Assembly: GCA_947460915.1 (NCBI GenBank)
Contig: CANHKJ010000017.1
Location: 1 to 22,085 of the forward strand
DNA: 22,085 nucleotides
Source: Verrucomicrobiia bacterium
GTDB taxonomy: Bacteria; Verrucomicrobiota; Verrucomicrobiia; Verrucomicrobiales; Akkermansiaceae
Direction: 5' to 3'
Position numbers and translations under genes: made by a program. The first letter of the stretch is position 1. Every line of letters starts with the position of its first letter. A model generated the notes under the pieces. It ran no database searches. It was not told the DNA's origin and saw only the letters and a list, made by a program, of their open reading frames with translations. Of this stretch, positions 7,078-17,900 are shown piece after piece.

Positions 7078-8394
7078 TTAGGGCTTGTGGTAATATTCTA
7101 GGAGCCCATCCACCACAGCATCAGCATACTCGCGGAAGATGGACTTGCGCGGTTTGCCTGCCACCACCGGCATGCCTTGGTAGTCACCGGCCTGCACACG
7201 CTCGTAAACTTCGTGAGAATTCATAACGTAGGGTTCAAAGAAAATGACGGGACAATTGTAAATGCGATTGGCTAACAAATTCCGTGCATAGAGATATGGG
7301 TGATTCGCTACTTGGCGCGCGCGAGTCGAATTCGGCTCATAGGGATAAGGCGGCAATCCTGTTTGCGCGGCGAAAACATCTGCCATCACCGCTCCGAGCG
7401 CAGCTTCCTCATGAATGGTGCGCTGCAAGATTTTGCGCAGCATTTCAAAACGTTGATCATCGTAGCCGATTTCTTCATCAGTATAGGCGCCATTGAGCAG
7501 GATGTGTAAGTGGTTTTCATCCACCAATGTCGGCAGTGCTGGATCACCCCAAGCTACGGCATTGAAATGCAAGCACAAGACCACATCGGGGCGAATTTTT
7601 TCATTTACCATCTTCGCACGAGCGCGAATCTCGGAGGTGCGATAGAATAAACTCTCGGCCGCTTTTGTGGTACGAAAGCCTCCCGTGAGCATCGGATCGT
7701 TCTGCTTAGCAACATCCATCAAGGTCTCAGGACGATCAGAGGTAAGTGGTTGGGTGGATTCGCGCACCAAAGAAACTTGCGCACCGAGCGCTGCCAATCG
7801 CGGCTTGATCAGATTCGCAACGCGCAGAGTCATGTCACCCTCAGTGACCGGCATACCATCTCCGATCTTGAACCAGCGCTCTTCCATTTGTGCCCACTCA
7901 CCGCCGATGTGACCCGCGTCAATGGCTATGTGCAAGCCGGCAAGAGGTTTCTCGTTTGATTGATCCACAAAAGCCCTTAATTCAGTTCCGCTGCGCCAAT
8001 CGCGTTGAATCGGTTTCTCCTCAGAAGCAGGCGCAAAGTTAAGACGATAGTAATCACCTGCCACCCGCGATTGCTTCAGGATCAGTGCATGGTCATCCTG
8101 AACGTCGATGTATTGCATCCACGACTGACTTACGGTGAAATATCGCGTCAGATCCTCCAGAAACATCTCGCGAGTGATCGTTTGTTGATAGACATCAAGC
8201 TGGCTCCAGTCAGGCGCTGGGCCCAGTGGTGAAAGCCGCCATTTCGGAGATTCTGCGCTGCGTTCACTGCCGTTTGGATGGGGCTCAGGACCGTCCTTTT
8301 TTTTCAACTGTTCCAACCACAACGCAACGACCATGGCCACCAAAATCAAAGTGATGAGAGTTACGACGGTTCTTTTGTTCGGTTCGTCTTTCAT
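7078..8394 (-). CDS. N-acetylmuramoyl-L-alanine amidase (Amidase_3, AmiC type), membrane-anchored
   Basis: This enzyme cuts the bond between N-acetylmuramic acid and L-alanine in peptidoglycan. The zinc and catalytic residues of the Amidase_3 family are visible: H162 in IDAGHIGGE, E185 in VTEGDMTLRVA, H276 in LCLHFNA and E387 in IFFEPYVMN. The ATG at 8394 gives 438 aa with a single N-terminal membrane segment at about 11-28 (VVTLITLILVAMVVALWL). A TTG at 8448 would add 18 residues of no apparent value. Between the anchor and the amidase core lies a region of about 120 residues that I do not recognise. The amidase domain itself is longer than in short family members, with an extended loop between the second and third ligands. 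The gene leads the minus-strand run towards the zinc-ribbon gene, 76 bp downstream, and is divergent from a LysM lipoprotein. The family is firm. Confidence 0.88.
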   Translation of the reverse strand: MKDEPNKRTVVTLITLILVAMVVALWLEQLKKKDGPEPHPNGSERSAESPKWRLSPLGPAPDWSQLDVYQQTITREMFLEDLTRYFTVSQSWMQYIDVQDDHALILKQSRVAGDYYRLNFAPASEEKPIQRDWRSGTELRAFVDQSNEKPLAGLHIAIDAGHIGGEWAQMEERWFKIGDGMPVTEGDMTLRVANLIKPRLAALGAQVSLVRESTQPLTSDRPETLMDVAKQNDPMLTGGFRTTKAAESLFYRTSEIRARAKMVNEKIRPDVVLCLHFNAVAWGDPALPTLVDENHLHILLNGAYTDEEIGYDDQRFEMLRKILQRTIHEEAALGAVMADVFAAQTGLPPYPYEPNSTRARQVANHPYLYARNLLANRIYNCPVIFFEPYVMNSHEVYERVQAGDYQGMPVVAGKPRKSIFREYADAVVDGLLEYYHKP

Positions 8395-8602
8395 GCTAAG
8401 AGAATTGTCTTTCCCTCCGCAAACTACACGATCATGCACAAAGATCAATGCTAGGAAAAATATATCGTAGAACTCATTCCCCCGCGCAAATTCACCTCAT
8501 CCATGAGAAAAATGGAGAAACTTGATACAAATGCACAGATTTCCGAAATAAAATCATTGACTCCTTCGTTATATGAGGTGTCGATCAACGACTTTTCTCG
8601 CC

Positions 8603-9007
8603 ATGAATAAACCAACGTTTCTCTTCCTTCCTTTCGCATCATTCTTGTTCTCCTCCTGCGGCGGCAACAATAACGAAAACTACGATACCGCTCCGACTCC
8701 AGGTTACACATTACCTACGGAAACACCAGCTACTGCAGCCCCTACCTACGAAGCAGCTGCTTACGAGGAAAACACAGCCATTCCTGCCGAGGTAGTCGAA
8801 GGTGGAGCAGTGGTACCCGCTGTGCCCACAGATCCCGCAACAGCCACCAATCCAGCTGGCGTGCGCGAGCACTATGTAGCACCCGGCGACAGTTTATGGA
8901 AGATCAGCAATACCTACAAAGTGCCCATTGAGTCGATCAAAGCTGCCAACCAAATGACCACCGATACTGTAGTGCTTGGGAAAAAATTGATCATTCCCGC
9001 ACAATAA
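8603..9007 (+). CDS. LysM-domain lipoprotein
   Basis: The ATG at 8603 gives a 134-aa product with a lipoprotein signal ending FLFSSCGG, in which C19 is the expected lipidated residue. The frame extends back to 8573, but those ten residues precede the signal peptide. Residues 25-88 form a low-complexity linker rich in Pro, Thr, Ala and Glu. Residues 91-134 form one LysM domain (HYVAPGDSLWKISNTYKVP...LGKKLIIPAQ), which binds N-acetylglucosamine-containing glycans such as peptidoglycan. The protein probably tethers to the cell wall from the membrane. It is a single-gene unit closed by a strong terminator about 40 bp downstream. Its divergent neighbour is a cell-wall amidase, so a related role in peptidoglycan is reasonable but not proven. 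Confidence 0.85.
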   Translation: MNKPTFLFLPFASFLFSSCGGNNNENYDTAPTPGYTLPTETPATAAPTYEAAAYEENTAIPAEVVEGGAVVPAVPTDPATATNPAGVREHYVAPGDSLWKISNTYKVPIESIKAANQMTTDTVVLGKKLIIPAQ

Positions 9008-9046
9008 CTATCAGATCTCGCAGCCCTGCGGCGCTACATTCATCGA

Positions 9047-9080
9047 GGGCGGCACGATTCACCGTTGCCGCCTTTTCTTT
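9047..9080 (+). terminator. Intrinsic terminator after the LysM gene
   Basis: GGCGGCA (9048-9054) pairs perfectly with TGCCGCC (9066-9072) across an 11-base loop, followed by TTTTCTTT (9073-9080). It lies 40 bp after the stop codon and separates this gene from the next three. Confidence 0.85.
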
Positions 9081-9122
9081 ATCGTTGATCTCGAACTTCC
9101 CATCCCGCCACAAAATTCATTG

Positions 9123-10130
9123 ATGAAAACGAAAATCCTTCCGATGGCTCTCGTGTGTTCCTGCTTCCTTTCGCTCGGTTCCTATGCTCAGCAAGCGGAC
9201 CAAGAGCAAAACGATTCCGTGGATACCGATGCAGCGATGCCCTATGACGATCTCATCCCTGAACCTCCGCCAGTGAAACTTCCTCCGCGCGAAACCGCGC
9301 TCGATGCGTTGATGTCGATCCCCCCGAGCAGCGAGGAATTGAAGGCCGCCATTGTTGAGGCGCAAAAACAAGGAATCCCTGAGCAAACCATCACCGAAGC
9401 AAGGTTCATTTTTCATGTCGAGCACAAGGATGAGCAAGCGCTTATCGACTTGCTACCGATCTGGCAGCAGCTAGAAAAAACATTCTCTCTCGATGAATCG
9501 GAAATTTTCGCCACTCGCGAGGATTTTCTCGCAGTGATCGAGTTCACACGCGCCTTGCAAGCCCTCAAGGCCAAAGATCGAGTCAACTTCAAAAAAGCCA
9601 TTACAGAGGCCCTTTGGCTCAGCCCTAACCAGGCCAGCGCCTTCACGCCATACATCGAGAAAATGCGCATTGACGAGCACATCGAGAAGACCCAAATCGA
9701 TCTCGGTGGTAAGCTGAGCGAAATCAATGACGGCGAGCCTGCGGAGCTGAAAACCATCCTTGGTAACAAACCAGCGCTGCTACTGCATTTCTGGTCACCG
9801 TGGAGCCCCGATTGCGAGACATCGCAGGCAAGTCTCAGCGAATTATTCCCATTTCTCAAAGAAACAAATATAGCTCTCGCATCAGTCCTCATCGATGGCC
9901 GCACTGAGATTCTTGCCGAGGCACGAGAATTTCTCAAGGGGCAAGACAAACCGCTCTCAGCTCCACAATTGATTGATCGGGTGAAAAATAGCTTCGCCTC
10001 GCAGTTGCGCGTCACCGATATGCCGACTGTGATTTTACTAAGTCCCGATGGTAAAATCCTTTATCACGGACGCTCAGAGTCCCCTTTGCTACGGGAAAAA
10101 ATTAGCTCTCTCCACGCGAAAAAACCGTGA
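9123..10130 (+). CDS. Exported TlpA/thioredoxin-fold protein lacking the nucleophilic cysteine
   Basis: The ATG at 9123 gives 335 aa; a TTG directly before it also lies in frame. The signal peptide is ILPMALVCSCFLSLGSYAQQ. An acidic, proline-rich stretch follows at about 25-55, then a helical region at about 60-195. A thioredoxin-like domain lies at about 200-335, with the strand LLLHFWSPWSPDCETS and the loop TDMPTVILLSPDGKILY carrying the conserved cis-proline (P301). Where TlpA and thioredoxins have WCxxC, this protein has W-S228-P-D-C231, so only the second cysteine remains. It cannot be a normal disulfide exchange enzyme. It may bind partners or thiol compounds. It is the first of three exported-protein genes running in the same direction with gaps of 80 and 39 bp. 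The fold call is good; the role is unknown. Confidence 0.8.
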   Translation: MKTKILPMALVCSCFLSLGSYAQQADQEQNDSVDTDAAMPYDDLIPEPPPVKLPPRETALDALMSIPPSSEELKAAIVEAQKQGIPEQTITEARFIFHVEHKDEQALIDLLPIWQQLEKTFSLDESEIFATREDFLAVIEFTRALQALKAKDRVNFKKAITEALWLSPNQASAFTPYIEKMRIDEHIEKTQIDLGGKLSEINDGEPAELKTILGNKPALLLHFWSPWSPDCETSQASLSELFPFLKETNIALASVLIDGRTEILAEAREFLKGQDKPLSAPQLIDRVKNSFASQLRVTDMPTVILLSPDGKILYHGRSESPLLREKISSLHAKKP

Positions 10131-10210
10131 TCCTCAAGCATCTTCCTCACGGCCCATCTCTCGATTTATTTCTCCTTTACTGATCTCACAAAAACATTCA
10201 TCATCACGCC

Positions 10211-11089
10211 ATGAAAATCATTCTCCTCAGCGCCTTGTATCTGTTCTTCGGGGTCACTCTGACGAGCGCACAACAAGAAAACATTGAGGAACCCGGCGTC
10301 GATGAGTCCGGTGTTGAGTTTTCACCCGATGCCATTCCTGCGACCCCCGAGGATTTACTCGATGACGAACACGTGCGCGAAGAGCTCGCAGTCAATGATT
10401 TCACAGCCCCCTCCATCGCAAAGGTTTTTGATTCTTTGCAGGCTCTAGCCCCCCTGCCCACCGATGAAATCGAGCGCAAAATCCCCGAGCGCATGCCGCT
10501 GGATCGCGCCGATCTCGCTGTAGAAATTGGATTCCTTATCGCTGATGGCTTCCTCATCGTGCAAGCTGGTGATCTCACCAAAGTCGAAAACCTCGCCAAA
10601 GAACTCTCGCGCTACGGCAAGGCACTCGGCGCAGGAGATCGCGTATCACGCCACGTGGCCGCGTTGCTCGAGAATGCCCGCAAAAATGACTCAGCCCAAC
10701 TCAAACTCGAACTCTCCGCAACGCAAAAAGACGTCGAGAGCGAGCTTGTCGCGCTGCGCGATACTGACCTAGCGCATCTGATTTCTCTCGGTGGATGGCT
10801 GCGCGCGCTCCATGTGGCAGCAGGTGCTGTCGATGCCCAGTACAGCCGTGCGCGCGCCAAGGAAATTATGCGCGAAGACATTGCCGACTATTATACAGAA
10901 ATTCTCGGAACCCTGCATCCGCGCATCTGTGAGCGCCCGAACTTTGTCCAAATGCGCGAAATTTTGTCAGGACTGCGCAATGACATGATCTACGACAAGG
11001 AGAACCCCATCACTGCGGAGCGCGTCAAGCAAATCCATACCAAATCCACGACACTCCTTGGACTCGCCGCCAAACGCGTCGATCAATAA
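10211..11089 (+). CDS. Exported helical protein of unknown function
   Basis: This 292-aa protein has a signal peptide (LLSALYLFFGVTLTSAQQ) starting from the ATG at 10211. An acidic segment at about 24-60 resembles the linker that follows the signal peptide in the upstream thioredoxin-like protein. The remainder is mainly alpha-helical, with many charged residues and no cysteine cluster or catalytic motif that I recognise; RPNFVQMREILSGLRNDMI near residue 240 is a distinctive stretch. It sits between the thioredoxin-fold gene and the SurA-like gene in a likely transcript, which suggests a periplasmic folding or envelope role. I do not recognise its family. The reading frame fills the gap between its neighbours and its codon use is like theirs, which supports it being a real gene. 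Confidence 0.7.
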   Translation: MKIILLSALYLFFGVTLTSAQQENIEEPGVDESGVEFSPDAIPATPEDLLDDEHVREELAVNDFTAPSIAKVFDSLQALAPLPTDEIERKIPERMPLDRADLAVEIGFLIADGFLIVQAGDLTKVENLAKELSRYGKALGAGDRVSRHVAALLENARKNDSAQLKLELSATQKDVESELVALRDTDLAHLISLGGWLRALHVAAGAVDAQYSRARAKEIMREDIADYYTEILGTLHPRICERPNFVQMREILSGLRNDMIYDKENPITAERVKQIHTKSTTLLGLAAKRVDQ

Positions 11090-11128
11090 TTCCCCCTTAC
11101 ACCAATCAGTAAAAGATTCCCATATTCT

Positions 11129-12157
11129 ATGAAGCATATCGCTCTACGCAGCTTGCTAATCACGGCCTCCTTCAGCGCCTTACCTCTCACATTTTCACCC
11201 CTCGCAGCTGAGCCCGTAGTGGTTGCTGGCACGGGTGCTCGTGTCGTTAATGGCATCGCCGCCACCGTAAATGGACTGGTTGTGACCCAGAAAGAAGTCG
11301 CGATTTTGATGGCCCCCATCGTCGGACAATTGACCGCACAGTTTCCGCGTCGTGGCTCTGAATTCGAAAAAAAAGTCAAAGAAGCGCACGACAAGATTCT
11401 CGATGAATTGATCGACCGTGAGTTGGTGATGAGCGAGTTCAAGCACATCGGCGGCAAACTCCGTCCCGAAGCAATCAATGAGGAAATCGATCGCCAAATC
11501 AACACGGATTACAATGGTAATAAAACCAAATTTCGTGATGAGCTTAGCAAAGCTCGTTTAACCATGGCCAGCTACCGTGAAATGACTGAACGCAAAATGA
11601 TCGTTCAAGCCATGCGCGCATCAAAGTTCAACGACGTAGCGCCGCCATTGCCCCATGAAATTCAGCAGGAATACAATACCGTCAAGCTCAGCTTGCGCGA
11701 CATCAATGGTGACAAAATCACATTCCAAAAAATCTACATCCCCGCAGTAGACCCCAAAAGCCCCGGCTCTACTCCAGATACTCAGCTCGCACTCGCGGAG
11801 GATCTCGTCAAGCAAATCAAAGAAGGCGGCTCATTAGAAGAACTCGCCAAAAAACATTCGCGCGATGCTTACGCAGAAAAAGGAGGCCGCCAAGATTTGG
11901 TGCCTCGCACCGACCTCGCCCCCGAGTTTGCCAACTTGATCATGGACCCGCCCGAGGGCACGATCATTGGCCCGTTGATGGACCCGCGTGGTCTCACGAT
12001 TGTCAAAGTCATTAGTAAATCCTACGGACCCGTTCCCCCTCTGAGCAAAGTACACGCTCAAATCGAGCAACGTGTCTCGCGTCAAAAAACAGCTGAGCGC
12101 TATGACCGCTGGATCAAAAACCTTCGCGCCAAAGCATTGATCTCGAAAAAGAACTAA
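11129..12157 (+). CDS. SurA/PrsA-like periplasmic chaperone with parvulin-type domain
   Basis: The 342-aa product starts at the ATG at 11129 with a signal peptide ending near LAAEP. Residues 40-190 match the N-terminal chaperone part of SurA-type proteins (IAATVNGLVVTQKEV, ILDELIDRELVMSEF). Residues 195-305 match a parvulin (PPIC) domain (ITFQKIYIPA, SLEELAKKHSRDAYAEKGG, LVPRTDLAPEF, GTIIGPLMDPRGLTIVKV). The histidines usual in active parvulins are absent: the first strand has FQKIYIP where active members have a HIL-type motif, and the last strand has GLTIVKV where they have GxH. It may therefore work as a chaperone for exported or outer-membrane proteins without isomerase activity, as is known for domains of SurA itself. 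It closes the three-gene run and is followed by a terminator-like hairpin. Confidence 0.85.
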   Translation: MKHIALRSLLITASFSALPLTFSPLAAEPVVVAGTGARVVNGIAATVNGLVVTQKEVAILMAPIVGQLTAQFPRRGSEFEKKVKEAHDKILDELIDRELVMSEFKHIGGKLRPEAINEEIDRQINTDYNGNKTKFRDELSKARLTMASYREMTERKMIVQAMRASKFNDVAPPLPHEIQQEYNTVKLSLRDINGDKITFQKIYIPAVDPKSPGSTPDTQLALAEDLVKQIKEGGSLEELAKKHSRDAYAEKGGRQDLVPRTDLAPEFANLIMDPPEGTIIGPLMDPRGLTIVKVISKSYGPVPPLSKVHAQIEQRVSRQKTAERYDRWIKNLRAKALISKKN

Positions 12158-12183
12158 GCGAACTAAGCTGCGATGTTACTCAT

Positions 12184-12214
12184 GGCTTCACTCAGCGTGA
12201 AGCCGTTTTCATTT
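12184..12214 (+). terminator. Terminator-like hairpin just before fucI
   Basis: GGCTTCAC (12184-12191) and GTGAAGCC (12197-12204) form a perfect 8-bp stem with a five-base TCAGC loop, followed by GTTTTCATTTTC. It ends 14 bp before the fucI start. It fits termination after the SurA-like gene. That leaves no room for a promoter between it and fucI, so it may instead be a leader element of fucI. Confidence 0.8.
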
Positions 12215-12227
12215 TCCCAATACACCT

Positions 12228-13991
<1,764 letters not shown>

Positions 13992-14100
13992 GCCTTGCGA
14001 AAAAAAATACTGACGTGCAGGAATGAAAGTTCCCGCGCGCGCTCTGCGTAGCATGTCCATGGAACATCCCCACAATATTCCCATCCTCATTCTTCATCGT

Positions 14101-14997
14101 ATGCGTCATCTCTTCGCCCTGTTAGCATTACTCATCGGCTGTCAAACCACTCAAGCGGTCCCCGTTTGGGAGGCTAAAGAAAACGAATTGGTAGCTTTAT
14201 TAGGTGATACCTTTTGGGAGCGTGACTACCACGGAGCTGCCATCGAAACCGCGCTCACGGTAGCCACCGCCGGAAAGAAAGTGCGCTTCCGCAATCTTGG
14301 CTGGAGTGGTGATACACCGCGTTGTGAGAGCCGCAGCTATTTCGGCCCTCCGCGCGAGGGATTTGATCGGCTCAAGCAGCAACTTGCCGAGATCAAACCG
14401 ACCACGGTGATGATTTGCTACGGTGCGGTGGATTCTTTTACAGGGGAAGCAGGTCTCGCGTCGTTTCTCCAAGCCTACCGTGAGATGTTGCAGATGATTC
14501 GCGAGACCACACAAGCGAACATTGTGCTTTTTTCGCCACCGCCAGCCAGTCGTGACACCAAGCGTTGGCCATCCCTCGCCGCGCAATCCGCTCAACGCGA
14601 AATGTATGCACGAGCCATCGAAAAACTGGCCACTGAGGAAAAACTCGCCTTTGCGGACCTCCACGCCTTGATGAAAGACCAAGCCTGGTCCACCGTCAAT
14701 GGTGTTACTTTCACTCAGCAAGATTATAAACAAATCGCTCCACTCGTGGTGCGCTCGTTAGGACTCTCGATCGATCCCGCCACTCTTGCGCAGCCATCAT
14801 TACGCGAGACAATCATCGCGAAAAATCAGCTGTTTTTTCAGCGCTGGCGTCCCCAAAACGAGATTTACCTCTTCGGCTCGCGCAAGCACGAGCAGGGCAA
14901 TAACGGCGTAGAGATTCCCCAGTTTGACCCACTCATCGCCGAAAAAGAAGCGCTCATCTTCAGTAGCTTTGCGAACCCAAACACACCTGACCAATGA
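14101..14997 (+). CDS. SGNH-fold (GDSL-type) exported protein with degenerate active site
   Basis: The ATG at 14101 starts a signal peptide (MRHLFALLALLIGCQTTQA). The frame is open from 14023, but the extra 26 residues do not look like part of the protein. The 298-aa product has the SGNH blocks in order: block I LLGDTFWER (residues 35-37 are G-D-T, not G-D-S), block II NLGWSGDTP, block III CYGAVDS (108-112, no Asn at the usual place) and block V VNGVTFT (N200 and T203 where active members have D and H). Its C-terminal RWRPQNEIYLFGSRKHEQG is a stretch I associate with SGNH proteins found beside PVC-type dehydrogenases. It overlaps the next gene as ATGA. The fold call is good. Esterase activity is doubtful; a structural or binding role with the dehydrogenase is an inference. 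Confidence 0.8.
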   Translation: MRHLFALLALLIGCQTTQAVPVWEAKENELVALLGDTFWERDYHGAAIETALTVATAGKKVRFRNLGWSGDTPRCESRSYFGPPREGFDRLKQQLAEIKPTTVMICYGAVDSFTGEAGLASFLQAYREMLQMIRETTQANIVLFSPPPASRDTKRWPSLAAQSAQREMYARAIEKLATEEKLAFADLHALMKDQAWSTVNGVTFTQQDYKQIAPLVVRSLGLSIDPATLAQPSLRETIIAKNQLFFQRWRPQNEIYLFGSRKHEQGNNGVEIPQFDPLIAEKEALIFSSFANPNTPDQ

Positions 14998-17900
14998 AAT
15001 TCTTCCTCGCTCTTCTTTTGATTCCTAGCAGCCTGTGGGCGCAACGCAATCTCACACAAATTCCCTCGACGAATCCCAACGATCAACTGGCGAGCTTTAA
15101 GGTCGCGGATGGATTTGAGATATCCCTTTTCGCCTCAGAGCCGATGGTTCACAAGCCAATTCAGATGGCATGGGATGCTCGCGGTCGATTGTGGGTCGCA
15201 AGCAGTGCCATTTACCCGCAAATCAGGCCGGGGCAGACACAAAACGATCAAATTCTCGTGCTCGAGGACACCGATGAAGACGGCAAGGCCGACAAGCGCA
15301 CCGTTTTCTATGAGGGGCTTTTCATTCCTACTGGCATCTGGCCGCAGGACGGTGGCGCTTACGTGGCAAATTCCACCGAGTTGTGGTTCATTCATGATCG
15401 CGATCAAGACGGCAAAGGAGAATCCCACGAAGTGCTGCTCAGCGGCTTTGGCACCGAGGATACACACCACATTCTTCATGGCATCAAGGGTGGGCCGGAT
15501 GGAAATTTGTATTTCAACCAAAGCGTTTACATCCACAGTCACATCGAGACTCCTTTCGGCGTGCGTCGTCTGATGGGCAGCGGTATTTGGCAATTTCAGC
15601 CACAGACCGGAAGACTAGAAGTGTTCACTCTTGGTCAGATCAATCCCTGGGGCCACGTATTTGACAATTGGGGTCAGAGCTTCACTACCGATGGCGCTTA
15701 CGGCGAAGGCATCAATTACGCATTTCCTGGTGCTACTTTCCGCTGCCTCCCCGATCAGTTGCCACGCATCCTCAAGGGCATGAACCCGGGGCAACCGAAG
15801 CAATGCGGATTGGAAGTCATTAGCGGTCGACATTTTCCCGATGAATGGCAGGGCAACATGATTACTTGCGATTTCCGCGGTCATCGCGTCAATCGCTTTT
15901 CCCTAGGTGATGAAAAAAGCGGTTACCGCTCGCAGCAACTTGCCGATCTGGTAAGCTCATCCCACGGCTCGTTTCGGCCTGTCGATGTGAATATGGGACC
16001 AGATGGAGCACTGTATTTGGCCGATTGGTATAACCCGATCATCCAGCATGGAGAGGTGGATTTTCGTGACCCAAGGCGCGACCAAGTCCACGGACGCATT
16101 TGGCGCATCACTGCCAAAAATCGCCCACTCAGCCCGCGCGTGAATTTTGCGAAGCTTTCTGTTGATGACTTATTCAAACAACTACAAGCTCCCGAGCAAT
16201 CGACTCGCTACTGGGCCAAACAAGAAATCAAGTCTCGCAAATTGCCCAAGCTCAAGGAAGCGGTTGCTAGTCTCATGAAAAATGACGACCTGAGCGATAC
16301 CCTGCGCTGCGAATACTTGTGGGCCGCTCAGACCGCAGGCATCGAGGATTTCGTCTGGTTCCGCAGTCAATTCTGGGATCGCGCACAAGCTGCTGCCGAC
16401 GGCAAACTCCGCGCGGCCATCGTCCGGACATTTCATCAACTGATTCGCAATCAAGGCACGATGGTTATGGCCGTCGATGACGCGAACCGCGATGCATTTT
16501 TCCTCACTCTCTGCCGCGATCCGCATCCACGCGTTCGTCTCGAAGCAGTGAATTTGATGCGCACCGTCGCGACGCCTCGCGCAATTGAGATCGCCACCAC
16601 GGTGCTCGCACAGGAAATGGACGAAAATCTCGACTTCGCATTATGGCGCAGTTGCTATGAACAATCAAGCACCTGGCTTCCCGCCTTTCAATCTGGACAG
16701 ATTTCCTTCACAGAGAACAGCCAAGGCCTACTCTTCGCGCTCAAAGCTGCGAACCAAAGTAACGCCGCCGCATTACTATTAGACGTAGTCGAGAAAAATC
16801 AACTCGCTCCCGAGCAACTCGCCGAACTCATGAAAATCATCGGTAGCACCATCGATCAAGCCAACCTCAATCGGTTGTTCATTTTAGCTCTCGATGCAAA
16901 ACATTCCCCCGCCCTGCGCGCTCAAGCCCTACAAGCGATGATGACAGCACAACAACAACGTGGACTCATCCCTGAGCAAACTGAGCGATTGATCCCATTG
17001 CTCGATGACTCCGCTACTGCCAACGCCGCCATCGAACTTGCAGGATTGTGGAAGATCGAAGCCGCACGAGCGAAGCTCGAATCTCTTGCCTCCTTCAGCA
17101 ATTCCTCTAGCGATACTTCCCTGCTTAGCATTGCTCGCCTCGGTGGCCCTGCCTCGGAGGCATTTCTCAATCATCACCTCAAGCCCTCACTGTCACCAGA
17201 AAAACAAGCGAGCACTCTGCAAGCGATGATTTTACTCGACCCCGCAAAAGCCGCACCGCGCAGTGCTGATTTCCTCAGCACGCTCAAGGCCGAAAGCCCT
17301 GCTTCGGGTGCATTGATCCAAGCATTTCTCTCACTCAAAGAAGGCCCAGCCCTGCTCACCAACGCGCTAACAGGAAAAAAACTTCCGCCTGCTATCGCTT
17401 CTCAAGCCCTGCAAAAGGCCAGCGCCAGCGGTGGTGACACCAAGGCCCTCATCGATGCCATTACCGTGGCCGGCGGCCTAACGCCGATCACATCAATGAC
17501 CGAGGCAGAAATGCGCACATGGATCGAAGAGATCAACAAATCGGGCAATGCGGCTCGTGGCGAGGCAATCTATCGTCGCATGGAATTGCAATGTATCGCC
17601 TGCCACGCCATCGGTCCTGTCGGTGGTATTGTTGGACCGAATCTTGTCAGCATTGGCTCCAGCGCGCCGATGGATTACATCATCGATAGCCTACTGGAAC
17701 CTGCCAAGAAAATCAAAGAAGGCTATGCCACCGCGATGATCACCACCAAAGACGGAGCCACCCACACGGGATTCCTCGCCCGTGAGGACCAGCGTGAAGT
17801 GGTTTTGCGCGACAATGCCGGAAAAATGCAAACCATTCCCGCAGCACAGGTCAGCAAAAAAGAAGTGATCCCCGTCTCGCTGATGCCTGCCGGACTCACA

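Noticed and set aside
8522..8602. Possible promoter with TTGATA before the LysM gene
   Set aside because: The best -10 at 17-bp spacing is GAAATA, a poor match, and TAAAAT lies 21 bp away. AT-rich chance matches explain it.
8451..8711. Minus-strand open frame of 86 codons between the amidase and LysM genes
   Set aside because: It overlaps the lipoprotein signal region in antisense and shows no family features.
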